Shown here in pieces: positions 34,287 through 44,952 of a stretch of 64,000 nt of DNA. This DNA comes from Mycolicibacterium komanii (GTDB taxonomy: Bacteria; Actinomycetota; Actinomycetes; Mycobacteriales; Mycobacteriaceae), in contig NZ_CVTA01000015.1 of the NCBI RefSeq assembly GCF_001050035.1, positions 1 through 64,000 on the forward strand, read 5' to 3'. Numbering within the stretch: the stretch's first letter is position 1; each line of letters starts with the position of its first letter. A program made the position numbers and the translations under genes. The notes below the pieces were generated by a model, which had not been told where the DNA came from, did not search any database, and saw nothing but the letters and a program-made list of their open reading frames with translations.

Positions 34287-34754
34287 ATGCAGGGGTTGGT
34301 ACTGCAACTGACGCGCGTCGGATTCCTGTTGCTGCTATGGCTGTTCATCTGGTCGGTGCTGCGGATCCTGCGGACGGATCTCTACGCCCCGACCGGTTCG
34401 GTCATGGTCCGTCGCGGGCTGCCGTTGCGCGCCTCGCTGCTCCCCAGCCGAGCCCGACGTAATGTGCCACGACATCTGGTGGTCACGGAGGGCGCGCTCG
34501 CGGGAACCCGCATCACACTGGGCACTGCGCCGGTGTTGATCGGCCGGGCCGACGACTCGACCTTGGTGCTCACCGATGACTACGCCTCGACGCGCCACGC
34601 GCGGCTGTCGCCGCGAGGTTCGGAGTGGTACGTCGAAGACCTAGGATCGACCAACGGCACATACCTCGACAGGGCGAAGGTGACGACGGCGGTACGCGTT
34701 CCGATGGGCACGCCGGTTCGGATCGGCAAGACGGTAATCGAGCTGCGCCCGTGA
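34287..34754 (+). CDS. fhaB: FHA-domain protein FhaB (FipA)
   Basis: A 155-aa protein: one N-terminal transmembrane helix (residues ~8-25, VGFLLLLWLFIWSVLRIL), a basic linker, and a C-terminal FHA domain with VLIGRADDSTLVLTDDYASTRHARLSPRG and DLGSTNGTYLD. FhaB/FipA links phospho-signalling to FtsZ/FtsQ at the septum in other mycobacteria. ATG start with GGAGAGG upstream. Its stop overlaps the pstP GTG. Confidence 0.95.
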   Translation: MQGLVLQLTRVGFLLLLWLFIWSVLRILRTDLYAPTGSVMVRRGLPLRASLLPSRARRNVPRHLVVTEGALAGTRITLGTAPVLIGRADDSTLVLTDDYASTRHARLSPRGSEWYVEDLGSTNGTYLDRAKVTTAVRVPMGTPVRIGKTVIELRP

Positions 34755-36343
34755 CACTGGTGCTTCGATACGCCGCGCGCAGCGACCGCGGCCTGGTCCG
34801 GGCGAACAACGAGGACTCGGTGTACGCCGGTGCCCGGCTGCTCGCGCTCGCCGACGGCATGGGCGGCCACGCCGCGGGCGAGGTCGCCTCGCAGTTGGTG
34901 ATCGCCGCGCTGGCGCACCTCGACGACGACGAACCCGGCGGAGATCTGCTCAGCAAGCTCGACGCGGCGGTGCGCGAGGGCAACTCCGCGATCGCCGCGC
35001 ATGTGGAGGCCGACCCCGAGCTCGAGGGCATGGGCACCACGTTGACCGCAATCCTGTTCGCGGGCAACCGTCTTGGCCTGGTGCACATCGGCGACTCGCG
35101 GGGTTATCTGCTGCGCGACGGTGAGCTGACCCAGATCACCAAGGACGACACCTTCGTTCAGACGCTCGTCGACGAGGGCCGCATCACCGCCGAGGAGGCC
35201 CACAGCCACCCGCAACGGTCGTTGATCATGCGCGCGCTGACCGGCCACGAGGTCGAGCCCACGCTGATCATGCGCGAGGCCCGCGCCGGCGACCGGTACC
35301 TGCTGTGCTCCGACGGCCTGTCCGATCCGGTCAGCCACGACACCATCCTCGAAGCGCTGCAGATCCCCGACGTCGCCGAAAGTGCCGACCGGCTCATCGA
35401 ATTGGCCCTGCGCGGCGGCGGACCCGACAACGTCACCGTCGTGGTGGCCGATGTCGTCGACAACAGCACCTACGACTACGGACAGACCCAGCCGATCATC
35501 GCTGGTGCGGTATCGGGTGATGACGATCAGCCGCCGCCCAACACCGCGGCCGGTCGCGCGTCGGCGTTCAACCCGCGTCGCAACGAAACCAAGCGCGCGC
35601 TACCGGAACCGGAGGAACCGCCGCGACCGCCCAAGTCGCGGCGGCGAATGTTCATCGCCGCTGCCCTTGTGGTCCTGGTCATCCTGGCCGGGCTGGCCGT
35701 CGGCCGCGAGATCATCCGAAGCAACTTCTACGTCGCCGCCCACGACGGCGTCGTCTCGATCATGCGGGGCGTGCCGGGATCGGTGCTGGGATACCCGCTG
35801 CAGGAGCCGTACCGGCAGGGCTGCCTGACCGAGCGCAACGGCCTGACCCTCATCAATCCGGGCCAGGACCCGCGCGACTGCCGGCTGCTCAAGGTCGGCG
35901 ACCTCAAACCCTCCGAGCAGCGACAGGTCATCGCGGGTCTGCCCACGGGCTCGGAGGATCAGGCGATCACCCAGATCAACCAGCTGGCACGCGACTCGCT
36001 GCTGCCGATCTGCGCACCGCCGCCCCCTCCGCCGCCGCGCACCAGCTCGGTGCCGCACAGCCCAGCGCCGTCGAATTCTCCTGGCGTACCGAATAATCCG
36101 CCCCGCGGCGAGGATGAGACCCCGGCGCCGGAGACCCCGCGGACGGTGACGACGCCGCCGCCGTCGCCCGCACCGAAGCCGCCGTCGCCCGCACCCGAAT
36201 CTCCGCGGGCCGAACCGGGCACGCCGCCGCCACCCGAGGGCCCGGCATCGCCGACGCCCAAGCCGCCGCCGCCGTCCCCGACCGTCACCGCGCTGCCTCC
36301 GCCGCCGCCCGAGCCGGGGACCACGTGCCGGGAAGTGTCATGA
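34751..36343 (+). CDS. pstP: Ser/Thr protein phosphatase PstP
   Basis: A 530-aa PPM phosphatase. Residues 1-~240 carry the metal-site motifs NNEDSVYA, LADGMGGHAAGE, GMGTTLTA, VHIGDSRGYLLR, CSDGLSDP and GGPDNVTVVV. A single transmembrane helix (MFIAAALVVLVILAGLAVGREI) follows at ~300, then an extracytoplasmic domain (NFYVAAHDGVVSIMRGVPGSVLG) and a long Pro-rich tail. It dephosphorylates PknA/PknB and their substrates. GTG at 34751 overlaps the fhaB stop; ends overlapping rodA. Confidence 0.95.
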   Translation: MTLVLRYAARSDRGLVRANNEDSVYAGARLLALADGMGGHAAGEVASQLVIAALAHLDDDEPGGDLLSKLDAAVREGNSAIAAHVEADPELEGMGTTLTAILFAGNRLGLVHIGDSRGYLLRDGELTQITKDDTFVQTLVDEGRITAEEAHSHPQRSLIMRALTGHEVEPTLIMREARAGDRYLLCSDGLSDPVSHDTILEALQIPDVAESADRLIELALRGGGPDNVTVVVADVVDNSTYDYGQTQPIIAGAVSGDDDQPPPNTAAGRASAFNPRRNETKRALPEPEEPPRPPKSRRRMFIAAALVVLVILAGLAVGREIIRSNFYVAAHDGVVSIMRGVPGSVLGYPLQEPYRQGCLTERNGLTLINPGQDPRDCRLLKVGDLKPSEQRQVIAGLPTGSEDQAITQINQLARDSLLPICAPPPPPPPRTSSVPHSPAPSNSPGVPNNPPRGEDETPAPETPRTVTTPPPSPAPKPPSPAPESPRAEPGTPPPPEGPASPTPKPPPPSPTVTALPPPPPEPGTTCREVS

Positions 36344-37752
36344 CGACACAACCGCAGTCCGCCGTCTCCGTCGCGCCGCCACTTCCGAACCGGCGCAACG
36401 CCGAACTGCTGCTGCTCGGGTTCGCCGCCCTGATCACCACCCTTGCGCTGCTGCTCGTCGAGGCCAACCAGGAGCAGGGCGTGCACTGGGACCTCGCGCA
36501 GTACACCGTCGCGTACATGGCGTTGTTCAGCGGCGCACACCTCGCCATCCGACGCTTCGCGCCCTACGCCGATCCCCTGCTGCTCCCGGTCGTCGCGCTG
36601 CTGAACGGCTTGGGGCTGGTGATGATTCACCGCCTCGACCTCGCCGACGGCGAGCTGTCCCAGGACGGGCTGGGCGGCACCGCCAACCAGCAGATGCTGT
36701 GGACGCTGCTCGGCGTCGTCGGCTTCTCGCTCATCGTGATCTTCCTGCGCGACCACCGGCTCCTTGCCCGCTACGGCTACGTCTGCGGCCTGTCGGGTCT
36801 GGTCCTGCTCGTCATTCCCGCTGTGCTGCCGCGCGCGATGTCCGAACAGAATGGCGCCAAGATCTGGATCCGCTTGCCGGGCTTCTCGATTCAGCCCGCC
36901 GAGTTCTCCAAGATTCTGCTGCTGATCTTCTTCGCCGCCGTGTTGGTGTCCAAGCGCAACGTCTTCACCAGCGCGGGCAAGCACGTCCTCGGCATGGATC
37001 TCCCCCGCCCCCGCGACCTCGCGCCGCTGCTGGCCGCGTGGATCGCCTCGGTCGGCGTGATGATCTTCGAGAAGGACCTCGGCACCTCGCTGTTGCTGTA
37101 CGCGTCGTTCCTGGTGTTGGTCTACGCGGCCACCGACCGGTTCAGCTGGGTCGTCATCGGGCTGGCATTGTTCGCCGCGGGAAGCGTTGCGGCATACCAC
37201 CTTTTCGGTCATGTCCAGGTGCGTGTGCAAACCTGGCTCGACCCGTTCGCCGATCCCGACGGCGCCGGTTACCAGATGGTGCAGTCGTTGTTCAGCTTCG
37301 CCACCGGAGGGATATTCGGCACCGGCCTCGGCAACGGTCAGCCGGGCACGGTGCCCGCCGCGTCGACCGACTTCATCATCGCCGCCGTCGGTGAGGAACT
37401 CGGCCTGGTCGGCCTGGCCGCGGTGCTCATGCTGTACACGATCGTGATCATCCGCGGCCTGCGCACCGCGATCGCCGTGCGCGACAGCTTCGGGAAACTC
37501 CTGGCCGCCGGCCTGGCCTCCACGCTCGCGCTGCAACTGTTCATCGTCGTCGGCGGGGTCACCAAGCTGATACCGCTGACGGGTCTGACCACGCCGTGGC
37601 TGTCCTACGGCGGCTCATCGCTGCTGGCGAACTACGCGCTGCTGGCCATCCTGGTGCGGATCTCGCACGCGGCCCGCCGCCCGATCATCGCCGGGCCGCA
37701 GACCCCCACCCCGATCGCGGCGGCCAGCACCGAGGTGATCGAGAAGGTATGA
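36340..37752 (+). CDS. rodA: SEDS glycosyltransferase RodA
   Basis: A 470-aa polytopic membrane protein of the FtsW/RodA/SpoVE family: about 12 hydrophobic segments, with PGFSIQPAEFSKILLLIFFA, FEKDLGTSLLLY, FADPDGAGYQMVQSLFSFATGGIFGTGLGNGQPG, FIIAAVGEELGLVG and the C-terminal LTTPWLSYGGSSLLANYALLA. It polymerises peptidoglycan glycan strands together with PbpA. ATG overlaps the pstP stop (ATGA), and its own end overlaps pbpA. Confidence 0.95.
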   Translation: MTTQPQSAVSVAPPLPNRRNAELLLLGFAALITTLALLLVEANQEQGVHWDLAQYTVAYMALFSGAHLAIRRFAPYADPLLLPVVALLNGLGLVMIHRLDLADGELSQDGLGGTANQQMLWTLLGVVGFSLIVIFLRDHRLLARYGYVCGLSGLVLLVIPAVLPRAMSEQNGAKIWIRLPGFSIQPAEFSKILLLIFFAAVLVSKRNVFTSAGKHVLGMDLPRPRDLAPLLAAWIASVGVMIFEKDLGTSLLLYASFLVLVYAATDRFSWVVIGLALFAAGSVAAYHLFGHVQVRVQTWLDPFADPDGAGYQMVQSLFSFATGGIFGTGLGNGQPGTVPAASTDFIIAAVGEELGLVGLAAVLMLYTIVIIRGLRTAIAVRDSFGKLLAAGLASTLALQLFIVVGGVTKLIPLTGLTTPWLSYGGSSLLANYALLAILVRISHAARRPIIAGPQTPTPIAAASTEVIEKV

Positions 37753-39224
37753 ACACCTCGCTGCGCCGCATCGCCGTCACGGTCATGGCCTTGATCGTGC
37801 TGTTGCTGGGCAACGCCACGCTGACGCAGGTGTTGACCGCCGACGGGCTGCGCTCGGACCCGCGCAACCAGCGTGTGCTGCTCGACGAGTACTCCCGCCA
37901 GCGGGGGCAGATCTCCGCGGGCGGCCAGCTGCTGGCGTATTCGGTGTCCACCAACGGCCGGTTCCGCTTCCTGCGGGTGTATCCCAATCCGATGGCGTAT
38001 GCGCCGGTCACCGGCTTCTACTCGCTGCAGTACTCCAGCAGCGGGCTGGAGCGCGCGGAGGATTCGGTCCTCAACGGCTCCGACGAGCGGTTGTTCGGCC
38101 GCCGGCTCGCCGACTTCTTCACCGGGCGCGACCCGCGCGGCGGCAACGTCGACACCACGATCAAGCCGCAGGTCCAGCAGGCGGCGTGGGACGCGATGGA
38201 GGAGGGCTGCGACGGCCCGTGCAAGGGCTCGGTGGTGGCCATCGAGCCATCGACGGGCAAGATCCTGGCGATGGTGTCGTCGCCGTCCTACGACCCGAAC
38301 CTGTTGGCCACCCACAACCTGGACGCGCAGAGCCAGGCGTGGCAGCGGCTGCGCGACGATCCGAACTCGCCGCTGCTGAACCGGGCGATCTCCGAGACCT
38401 ACCCGCCGGGGTCGACGTTCAAGGTGGTCACCACCGCTGCGGCGCTGCAGCGCGGCGCCACGGTCAACACCCAGCTCACCGCCCAACCGCGAATTCCCTT
38501 GCCGGACAGCACCGCAACGTTGGAGAACTTCGGCGGCACGTCATGCGGCGGTGGCCCCACCACGTCGCTGCGGGAGGCGTTCGCCCGGTCCTGCAACACC
38601 GCCTTCGTCGAACTGGGCATCGACACCGGGACCGACGCGCTGCGCTCGACGGCGCGCTCGTTCGGTCTGGACGCGCCCGCGCCGCCGATCCCGCTTCAGG
38701 TGGTCGAGTCGCGGGTCGGGCCCATCCCGGACGCGGCCGCCCTGGGCATGTCGAGCATCGGGCAGAAGGACGTCGCGCTGACGCCGCTGCAGAACGCGCA
38801 GATCGCCGCGGCCATCGCCAACAAAGGGGTGGCGATGCAGCCCTATCTGGTCGATAACCTGAAGGGACCGGACCTCTCGAACATCGCCACCACGGCTCCG
38901 CAGGAAGAGCGCCGGGCGGTGTCGCAGCAGGTCGCGGATACACTTACGGACTTGATGGTCGCCGCCGAGCAGGTGACTCAGCAGAAGGGAGCCATCGCCG
39001 GCGTGCAGATCGCATCCAAGACCGGCACAGCGGAGCACGGTACCGATCCTCGTAACACCCCTCCGCATGCCTGGTACATCGCCTTCGCCCCGGCCCAGGC
39101 CCCCAAGGTGGCGGTCGCGGTCCTGGTGGAGAACGGCGGTAACCGGCTGTCGGCAACCGGAGGCGAGCTGGCCGCTCCGATCGGCCGGGCCACGATCGCC
39201 GCGGCCCTGCGGGAGGGCTCATGA
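37749..39224 (+). CDS. pbpA: Penicillin-binding protein PbpA (class B transpeptidase)
   Basis: A 491-aa protein, same length as M. tuberculosis PbpA. N-terminal transmembrane helix ([18 protein letters not shown]), a dimerisation domain, and a transpeptidase domain with the SxxK motif (PPGSTFKVV), SxN (RSCNTAF) and KTG (SKTGTAEHG). It cross-links peptidoglycan in the elongation/septal machinery. ATG overlaps the rodA stop by four bases. A 49-base spacer separates it from pknA. Confidence 0.95.
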   Translation: MNTSLRRIAVTVMALIVLLLGNATLTQVLTADGLRSDPRNQRVLLDEYSRQRGQISAGGQLLAYSVSTNGRFRFLRVYPNPMAYAPVTGFYSLQYSSSGLERAEDSVLNGSDERLFGRRLADFFTGRDPRGGNVDTTIKPQVQQAAWDAMEEGCDGPCKGSVVAIEPSTGKILAMVSSPSYDPNLLATHNLDAQSQAWQRLRDDPNSPLLNRAISETYPPGSTFKVVTTAAALQRGATVNTQLTAQPRIPLPDSTATLENFGGTSCGGGPTTSLREAFARSCNTAFVELGIDTGTDALRSTARSFGLDAPAPPIPLQVVESRVGPIPDAAALGMSSIGQKDVALTPLQNAQIAAAIANKGVAMQPYLVDNLKGPDLSNIATTAPQEERRAVSQQVADTLTDLMVAAEQVTQQKGAIAGVQIASKTGTAEHGTDPRNTPPHAWYIAFAPAQAPKVAVAVLVENGGNRLSATGGELAAPIGRATIAAALREGS

Positions 39225-39273
39225 GCGGCGCACGGGAGCGGACGCTCCACACGACTCACGCCCGGGGGGCCGC

Positions 39274-40617
39274 ATGACGGCTCGCGTGGGAGTGACGCTG
39301 TCCGGGCGCTACCGGCTGCAGCGGTTGATCGCCACCGGCGGCATGGGACAGGTCTGGGAGGCCGTGGACTCCCGGCTGGGCCGCCGGGTCGCGGTGAAGG
39401 TGCTCAAGGCGGAGTACTCGACCGACCCCGAGTTCGTCGAGCGGTTCCGCGCCGAGGCCCGCACCGTCGCCATGCTCAACCATCCCGGCATCGCCAGCGT
39501 GTACGACTACGGCGAGACCGACATGGACGGCGAAGGGCGCACTGCCTACCTGGTGATGGAACTCGTCAACGGCGAACCGCTGAACTCCGTCCTCAAACGG
39601 ACCGGCCGGCTGTCGCTGCGCCACGCGCTCGACATGCTCGAGCAGACGGGCCGCGCCCTGCAGGTCGCCCACACCGCAGGCCTGGTGCACCGCGACGTGA
39701 AGCCCGGCAACATCCTCATCACGCCGACGGGCCAGGTGAAGCTCACCGACTTCGGCATCGCCAAGGCCGTCGACGCCGCCCCGGTGACCCAGACCGGCAT
39801 GGTGATGGGCACCGCCCAGTACATCGCGCCCGAGCAGGCGCTCGGTCACGACGCCACCGCCGCCAGTGATGTGTACGCGTTGGGAGTCGTTGGCTACGAA
39901 TCGGTTTCGGGTAAGCGGCCGTTCACCGGTGACGGTGCGCTGACGGTCGCGATGAAGCACATCAAGGAGACTCCCCCGCCGCTTCCCGCCGACCTTCCGC
40001 CCAACGTACGCGAGCTGATCGAGATCACCCTCGTCAAGAACCCCGGCATGCGGTACCGCTCCGGCGGTGCGTTCGCCGACGCGGTGGCCGCGGTGCGCTC
40101 CGGGCGCCGCCCGCCGCGGCCGAACGCCGCCCCCTCGATCGGTCGGGCCGCCCCCACCGCCGTGCCGTCGGCCACCCAGGCCCGCGCCGCCGCCGACATG
40201 ACCGGACGTGCCCCGGCCACGACCGCGCGCCCGCGTTCGGTGAGCGGAAGCCACCGCCCGCCTCCGCCGCGGCGCACGTTCTCGTCGGGCCAGCGCGCGC
40301 TGTTGTGGGCCGCGGGCGTGCTGGGAACGCTGGCGATCATCATCGCGATCCTGATCGTGCTCAACGCCCAGGACCGTCAGGACAAGCAGGCACCGCCGCC
40401 GACGATCACGAACACGATCACCGAGACGACGCCGTTCGAGACCCCCGAGGCGCTTCCCGACCGGACCATCCGCGAGGGGAGCGACGGTGGTAAGGGACAA
40501 TCAGGGGTAACCACACCGCAGGCGATGGCGTCACCGGCAATGCCGCTGGTACCGGCGTCGCCCCCGGCACAGGAGCCGTACCAGCGGCTTTCGGCTCCAG
40601 AACAGACATTGCAATGA
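39274..40617 (+). CDS. pknA: Ser/Thr protein kinase PknA
   Basis: A 447-aa transmembrane kinase. Kinase domain residues ~12-275: Gly loop [13 protein letters not shown], Lys42 (VAVKVLK), catalytic [11 protein letters not shown], metal-binding [10 protein letters not shown], activation loop with [17 protein letters not shown]. One transmembrane helix ([22 protein letters not shown]) near residue 350 and a short extracytoplasmic tail. Controls cell shape and division. ATG at 39274 chosen; an upstream ATG at 39221 runs into a stop. Overlaps pknB by four bases. Confidence 0.95.
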   Translation: MTARVGVTLSGRYRLQRLIATGGMGQVWEAVDSRLGRRVAVKVLKAEYSTDPEFVERFRAEARTVAMLNHPGIASVYDYGETDMDGEGRTAYLVMELVNGEPLNSVLKRTGRLSLRHALDMLEQTGRALQVAHTAGLVHRDVKPGNILITPTGQVKLTDFGIAKAVDAAPVTQTGMVMGTAQYIAPEQALGHDATAASDVYALGVVGYESVSGKRPFTGDGALTVAMKHIKETPPPLPADLPPNVRELIEITLVKNPGMRYRSGGAFADAVAAVRSGRRPPRPNAAPSIGRAAPTAVPSATQARAAADMTGRAPATTARPRSVSGSHRPPPPRRTFSSGQRALLWAAGVLGTLAIIIAILIVLNAQDRQDKQAPPPTITNTITETTPFETPEALPDRTIREGSDGGKGQSGVTTPQAMASPAMPLVPASPPAQEPYQRLSAPEQTLQ

Positions 40618-42491
40618 CGACCCCACAACATTTGTCCGACCGCTACGAGCTGGGCGAGATCCTCGGCTTCGGCGGTATGTCCGAGGTCCACCTCGCACGC
40701 GACGTCCGGCTGCACCGCGACGTCGCGATCAAGGTGCTGCGCGCCGACCTCGCCCGCGACCCGAGCTTCTATCTGCGGTTCCGCCGCGAGGCCCAGAACG
40801 CCGCCGCACTCAACCACCCGGCGATCGTCGCGGTCTACGACACCGGCGAGGCCGAGACCCCTCAGGGCCCGCTGCCCTACATCGTCATGGAGTACGTCGA
40901 CGGTGTGACGCTGCGCGACATCGTCCACAACGACGGGCCGATGGAGCCGCGCCGGGCGATCGAGGTGATCGCCGACGCCTGCCAGGCGCTGAACTTCAGC
41001 CACCAGCACGGCATCATCCACCGCGACGTCAAGCCGGCCAACATCATGATCAGCAAGACCGGCGCGGTGAAGGTGATGGACTTCGGCATCGCCCGCGCGC
41101 TGGCGGACGCCAACAGCGTCACCCAGACCGCCGCCGTGATCGGCACCGCGCAGTATCTGTCGCCGGAACAGGCGCGCGGCGAGAAGGTCGACGCCCGGTC
41201 CGACGTCTACTCGCTGGGCTGCGTGTTGTACGAAATCCTCACGGGGGAGCCACCTTTCATCGGAGACTCGCCGGTGGCCGTGGCCTATCAGCACGTCCGT
41301 GAGGATCCCGCCGCGCCGTCGCAGCGCAACCCCGCGATCGGCCCCGAGCTGGACGCGGTGGTGCTCAAGTCGCTGGCGAAGAACCCCGACAACCGGTACC
41401 AGACCGCCGCCGAGATGCGCGCCGACCTGGTTCGCGTGCACAGCGGCGAGCAGCCCGAGGCCCCCAAGGTGTTCACCGACGCCGAGCGCAGCTCGCTGCT
41501 GAGTTCGCCGGCGCCCCACGAGCGCACCGAACCGATCGACCCGATGCCGCCGGTTCCCGCCTCCGACTACGCCGAGCGCGAACGGCGCGGCTCGGTCGGG
41601 CGCTGGCTGGCCGCCGTCGCGGTGCTGGCCATCCTGACCGTCGTGGTGACGGTCGCGATCAACATGTTCGGCGGAAGCACCCGCAGCGTCGAGGTGCCCG
41701 ACGTCAGCGGCCAACCGTCGGCCGACGCCATCGCCGAACTGCAGAACCGCGGCTTCAAGACCAGGACAGATCAGCGGCCCGACTCGACGGTGCCGCCCGA
41801 CCACGTCATCAGCACCGATCCCAGCGCCGACAGCTCGGTCGACCCGGGGGAGGAGATCACCCTCAACGTCTCGACCGGGCCGGAGCAGCGGGAGATCCCC
41901 GACGTCAAGAACCTGAGCTACTCCGAGGCCACCGAGAAGCTGAAAGAGGCCGGCTTCGAGAAGTTCAAGTCCTCGTCGTCGCCGTCGACGCCGGAGTTGA
42001 AGGACAAGGTGCTCGGCACCAACCCGCCGGCCAACCAGACGTCGGCGATCACCAACGAGATCACCATCATCCTGGGCTCGGGCCCGCAGAGCCGTGCCGT
42101 GCCGAACGTCGAGAACCAGACGGAGGAACCGGCGCGGCAGATCCTGACCGCCGCCGGCTTCACCAACGTGGTGCCGGTTCAGGTCGACAGCCCCAAGCCG
42201 TGCGGGCAGGTCATCGGCACGCTGCCACCGGCGGGTCAGGAGTCGGCGGTCGACGCGCCGATCCAGCTGCAGCTCTCGGCGTGCAACCAGTTCGTGATGC
42301 CCGACCTGCGCGGCATGTTCTGGACAGACGCCGAACCGCGGCTACGGGCGCTGGGCTGGACGGGCTTCCTGGACAAGGGCGCCGACGTGCAGAACAGCGG
42401 TCAGCGGACCAACGCGGTGGTGACTCAGAACCCGTCGCCGGGCACCGGCGTGAACTTCGGCTCGACGATCACGCTGAGCTTCGCGTCGTAG
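40614..42491 (+). CDS. pknB: Ser/Thr protein kinase PknB with PASTA domains
   Basis: A 625-aa protein. Kinase domain: [13 protein letters not shown], Lys40 (VAIKVLR), [21 protein letters not shown], activation loop [23 protein letters not shown] with the paired Thr autophosphorylation sites. Transmembrane helix [22 protein letters not shown] at about residue 330-352, then four extracellular PASTA repeats ([72 protein letters not shown]) that sense muropeptides/lipid II. Its 3' end overlaps the convergent trpG by 23 bases. Confidence 0.97.
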   Translation: MTTPQHLSDRYELGEILGFGGMSEVHLARDVRLHRDVAIKVLRADLARDPSFYLRFRREAQNAAALNHPAIVAVYDTGEAETPQGPLPYIVMEYVDGVTLRDIVHNDGPMEPRRAIEVIADACQALNFSHQHGIIHRDVKPANIMISKTGAVKVMDFGIARALADANSVTQTAAVIGTAQYLSPEQARGEKVDARSDVYSLGCVLYEILTGEPPFIGDSPVAVAYQHVREDPAAPSQRNPAIGPELDAVVLKSLAKNPDNRYQTAAEMRADLVRVHSGEQPEAPKVFTDAERSSLLSSPAPHERTEPIDPMPPVPASDYAERERRGSVGRWLAAVAVLAILTVVVTVAINMFGGSTRSVEVPDVSGQPSADAIAELQNRGFKTRTDQRPDSTVPPDHVISTDPSADSSVDPGEEITLNVSTGPEQREIPDVKNLSYSEATEKLKEAGFEKFKSSSSPSTPELKDKVLGTNPPANQTSAITNEITIILGSGPQSRAVPNVENQTEEPARQILTAAGFTNVVPVQVDSPKPCGQVIGTLPPAGQESAVDAPIQLQLSACNQFVMPDLRGMFWTDAEPRLRALGWTGFLDKGADVQNSGQRTNAVVTQNPSPGTGVNFGSTITLSFAS

Positions 42492-43155
42492 CGGCGTCGC
42501 GGCCGGCGGCGATGGCGCCCGCGACCTCGCCCTCGAGCTGCCGGACCAGCGCCTCGGCCGGTGCGGCACCGCAGTAGCCGAGCCAGTTGGCCAGCATGCG
42601 GTGGCCGCCCTCGGTCAGGATCGACTCGGGGTGGAACTGCACGCCGTGGATCGGCACCTCGACGTGACGCACCCCCATGATCACCCCGCCCTCGGTGCGC
42701 GCGATCACCTCGAGCACATCCGGAACCGTGTCCGGCAAAATCGTCAGCGAGTGGTACCTGGTCGCGGTGAAGGGGTTCGGAAGGCCTTGCAGCACACCGG
42801 AATCGGTGTGGTGTACGACGCTGGTCTTACCGTGCAGCAGTTCGGGTGCGCGGTCGACGGTGCCGCCGAACGCGACGCCGATGGCCTGGTGGCCGAGGCA
42901 GACACCCAGCAGTGGGGTGCCCGCCGCCGCGCACGCCTTCACCAGGGGAATCGACGCGCCGGCGCGCTCGGGCGTGCCCGGGCCGGGCGACAACAGCACA
43001 CCGTCGAAGTCGGCGGCGGCCTTGGCGACGTCGGCGTGGGTGGCCAGGCGGTCGTCGTCGTTGCGCCACACCTGGGCCTGCACCCCGAGCTGACCGAGGT
43101 ACTGGACCAGGTTGAACACGAAGCTGTCGTAGTTGTCGACGACCAAGACCTGCAT
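42469..43155 (-). CDS. trpG: Class I glutamine amidotransferase TrpG/PabA
   Basis: A 228-aa amidotransferase. Motifs: [24 protein letters not shown] at the N-terminus, [16 protein letters not shown], nucleophile Cys in [15 protein letters not shown], and the His-Glu of [15 protein letters not shown]. It supplies ammonia to anthranilate or aminodeoxychorismate synthase. Orthologue of the gene between Rv0012 and pknB in M. tuberculosis. The last 23 bases overlap pknB in antisense. Confidence 0.93.
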   Translation of the reverse strand: MQVLVVDNYDSFVFNLVQYLGQLGVQAQVWRNDDDRLATHADVAKAAADFDGVLLSPGPGTPERAGASIPLVKACAAAGTPLLGVCLGHQAIGVAFGGTVDRAPELLHGKTSVVHHTDSGVLQGLPNPFTATRYHSLTILPDTVPDVLEVIARTEGGVIMGVRHVEVPIHGVQFHPESILTEGGHRMLANWLGYCGAAPAEALVRQLEGEVAGAIAAGRDAATTRSSA

Positions 43156-43223
43156 CAGCCCAGGTTACTGGTTGGGGGTGCGCCGTACCCGGTCGTGCCG
43201 GGTGCCTCTCACCACACCGGGGG

Positions 43224-44078
43224 TCAGTAGCCGATCGGGCCGGCCGGCTTGGCGAACCGCATCCGGACGGGCTCCTTGTGGCCGACCAGTTCGACGGAGG
43301 CCTGGGGTTCCTCGGCATAGCCGAGTCCGAACCGCACCACGTATTGGCGATACAGGTTGACCAGGGGAGCGGCCGCCAGCGCGGCCTGCATGGCGGACGC
43401 GTCGCCGATCGCGGTGATGACGTAGGGCGGGCTGTATGTGCGCCCGTTGAGCAGCAGGGTGTTGCCGACGCACCTCGGCGCCGAGGTGCCGATGATCCGC
43501 TGGTCCTGCATCTGGATGCCCTCGGCGCCCGCGCTCCACAACGCGTTGAGGACGGCGTCGATGTCCTGCTGGTGCACCACCAGGTCGTCGGGGGAGGCGT
43601 CGCGCGGGAACCGGCCCTCGGCGTCGCGCTGCGCGTCGTTGAGCCGCACGACGAGTCCGGCGCCGCGCATCGGGTCCAGGCCGGCCTCAGCCGACAGGCG
43701 TGCCGCGCGCGTGGTGATCGCCGCCAGCGCCGCATCGGCGCCGGGGCTGCCCCCGTGATGGCTGTCGATGGTCGATACGAGCGCATCACGTTCGGCGCTG
43801 AGCCGGTCCACCGACTGCTGAGTCTCGCGGACCAGGTCGACCAGGCGGGGGGCGTCGCTGCGGCGGATCTCGCCGCCCCCGGAGACGCCGTGCGTGGCGG
43901 CCAGCAGCAGACCGGCCAGCAGACAGACCACCGGCACCCCGTATCGCCACACCGTCGAGCGCCGGCTGTCCTTGTGCGTCGCCTGCTGCGGGCGATGCGA
44001 CCCCTGCAACTGCCTTACCTGGCTTCCTTGACTCTGCGGTGCCGGTCCTACGTTAGGCTCGTCAGTACATCGTCGCAC
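43224..44078 (-). CDS. DUF881 family membrane-anchored protein
   Basis: Up to 284 aa. A transmembrane helix ([23 protein letters not shown], ~residues 46-68) is followed by a coiled-coil ([26 protein letters not shown]) and the DUF881 domain ([63 protein letters not shown]). The GTG at 44078 is only 21 bases from the divergent crgA start; a downstream start just before the helix (GTG of VWRYGVPVV) is possible. Orthologue of Rv0012; role unknown, gene context points to division. Confidence 0.85.
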   Translation of the reverse strand: MRRCTDEPNVGPAPQSQGSQVRQLQGSHRPQQATHKDSRRSTVWRYGVPVVCLLAGLLLAATHGVSGGGEIRRSDAPRLVDLVRETQQSVDRLSAERDALVSTIDSHHGGSPGADAALAAITTRAARLSAEAGLDPMRGAGLVVRLNDAQRDAEGRFPRDASPDDLVVHQQDIDAVLNALWSAGAEGIQMQDQRIIGTSAPRCVGNTLLLNGRTYSPPYVITAIGDASAMQAALAAAPLVNLYRQYVVRFGLGYAEEPQASVELVGHKEPVRMRFAKPAGPIGY

Positions 44079-44099
44079 TCAGTTGTCCCGAAGGTACCC

Positions 44100-44363
44100 A
44101 TGCCCAAGTCCAAGGTCCGCAAGAAGAACGACTTCACCGCCAACTCGGTGAGCCGCACGCCCGTCAAGGTCAAAGCCGGGCCGTCGAGCACCTGGTTCGT
44201 CGTGCTGTTCGTCAGCTTGATGTTGATCGGCTTGGTCTGGCTGCTCGTGTTCCAGCTGGCCTCGTCGGCCATCCCGTTCCTGGCGGAGCTGGGGCCGTGG
44301 AATTACGCGATCGCCTTTGCTTTCATGATCACCGGTCTGTTGCTCACGATGCGGTGGCGCTGA
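44100..44363 (+). CDS. crgA: Cell-division protein CrgA
   Basis: An 87-aa protein: basic N-terminus [32 protein letters not shown], then two transmembrane helices ([22 protein letters not shown] and [18 protein letters not shown]). CrgA recruits PbpA/FtsI and others to the septum in mycobacteria. ATG at 44100. Divergent from DUF881. Confidence 0.95.
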   Translation: MPKSKVRKKNDFTANSVSRTPVKVKAGPSSTWFVVLFVSLMLIGLVWLLVFQLASSAIPFLAELGPWNYAIAFAFMITGLLLTMRWR

Positions 44364-44473
44364 GATCCCCGACGCTGGAATGAATTCAACCCAGTCGCTT
44401 CGCGTTACCCTGCCAGCAACCTCGCGGTAATCAACTCACACGGTTGTGATTCATCCCCATTGGGGATAGCACT

Positions 44474-44482
44474 TGTGGATAA
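44474..44482 (-). promoter_or_regulatory. DnaA-box sequence upstream of the PH-domain gene
   Basis: TGTGGATAA, exact complement of TTATCCACA, 36 bases before the start of the PH-domain gene and next to a short dyad ATCCCC-ATT-GGGGAT (44453-44467). Possible DnaA-regulated promoter ~12 kb from oriC; chance is not excluded. Confidence 0.45.
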
Positions 44483-44517
44483 CCGCATACCACGCGGTGA
44501 AAGGGTGTGGAAAGACC

Positions 44518-44940
44518 GTGCAGCAAACTCAGTGGAGCCCACCCGCCGTCGGCATCGCAGCGTGCGGCATAGGCGGAATTATCTTGGCTACCGTCGCTGT
44601 GAGCCTGATCACAGACCCTCCGGGCCGCCTCCTCGGGGGAGTTGCCGGGGTGGGTTTGATCTTGTTTGCAATCTTCTCTTGGCGTGCGCGGCCGAAGCTG
44701 GCAATCAAAAATGACGCCCTCGTCAACCGTGGTTGGTTCGGCACGAGGATTTTGCCGCGCGGCGAGATCAAAGTGATCCGGATCACTGAGTTCCGCCGAC
44801 TGGCCCGCAAAGTCCGGCTACTCGAGATCGACACCCAAAGCGGCGACCTGATCGTGTTCACGCGTTGGGATCTGGGCACCGATCCGCTGCACGTGCTCGA
44901 CGCGCTGACCGAGGCCGGCTACGCCGGCCCGCGCTCCTGA
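44518..44940 (+). CDS. PH-domain membrane protein (Rv0010c-like)
   Basis: A 140-aa protein with two N-terminal transmembrane helices (AVGIAACGIGGIILATVAVSLIT and LLGGVAGVGLILFAIFSW) and a small PH-like (bPH6) domain, KLAIKNDALVNRGWFGTRILPRGEIKVIRITEFRRLARKVRLLEIDTQSGDLIVFTRWDLG. GTG 44518 gives the same length as the M. tuberculosis protein (141 aa). Function unknown. Converges on ppiA, sharing a small terminator. Confidence 0.85.
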   Translation: MQQTQWSPPAVGIAACGIGGIILATVAVSLITDPPGRLLGGVAGVGLILFAIFSWRARPKLAIKNDALVNRGWFGTRILPRGEIKVIRITEFRRLARKVRLLEIDTQSGDLIVFTRWDLGTDPLHVLDALTEAGYAGPRS

Positions 44941-44952
44941 CCTTCGGTCAGG
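44936..44952. terminator. Shared hairpin between the PH gene and ppiA
   Basis: Perfect 7-bp stem CCTGACC / GGTCAGG closed by a CTTCGG-type loop. It overlaps both stop codons of the converging genes. Confidence 0.6.

Noticed and set aside
39221..39277. ATG at 39221 as start of pknA
   Set aside because: Reads only 18 codons ([18 protein letters not shown]) before a TGA; the true pknA start is the ATG at 39274.
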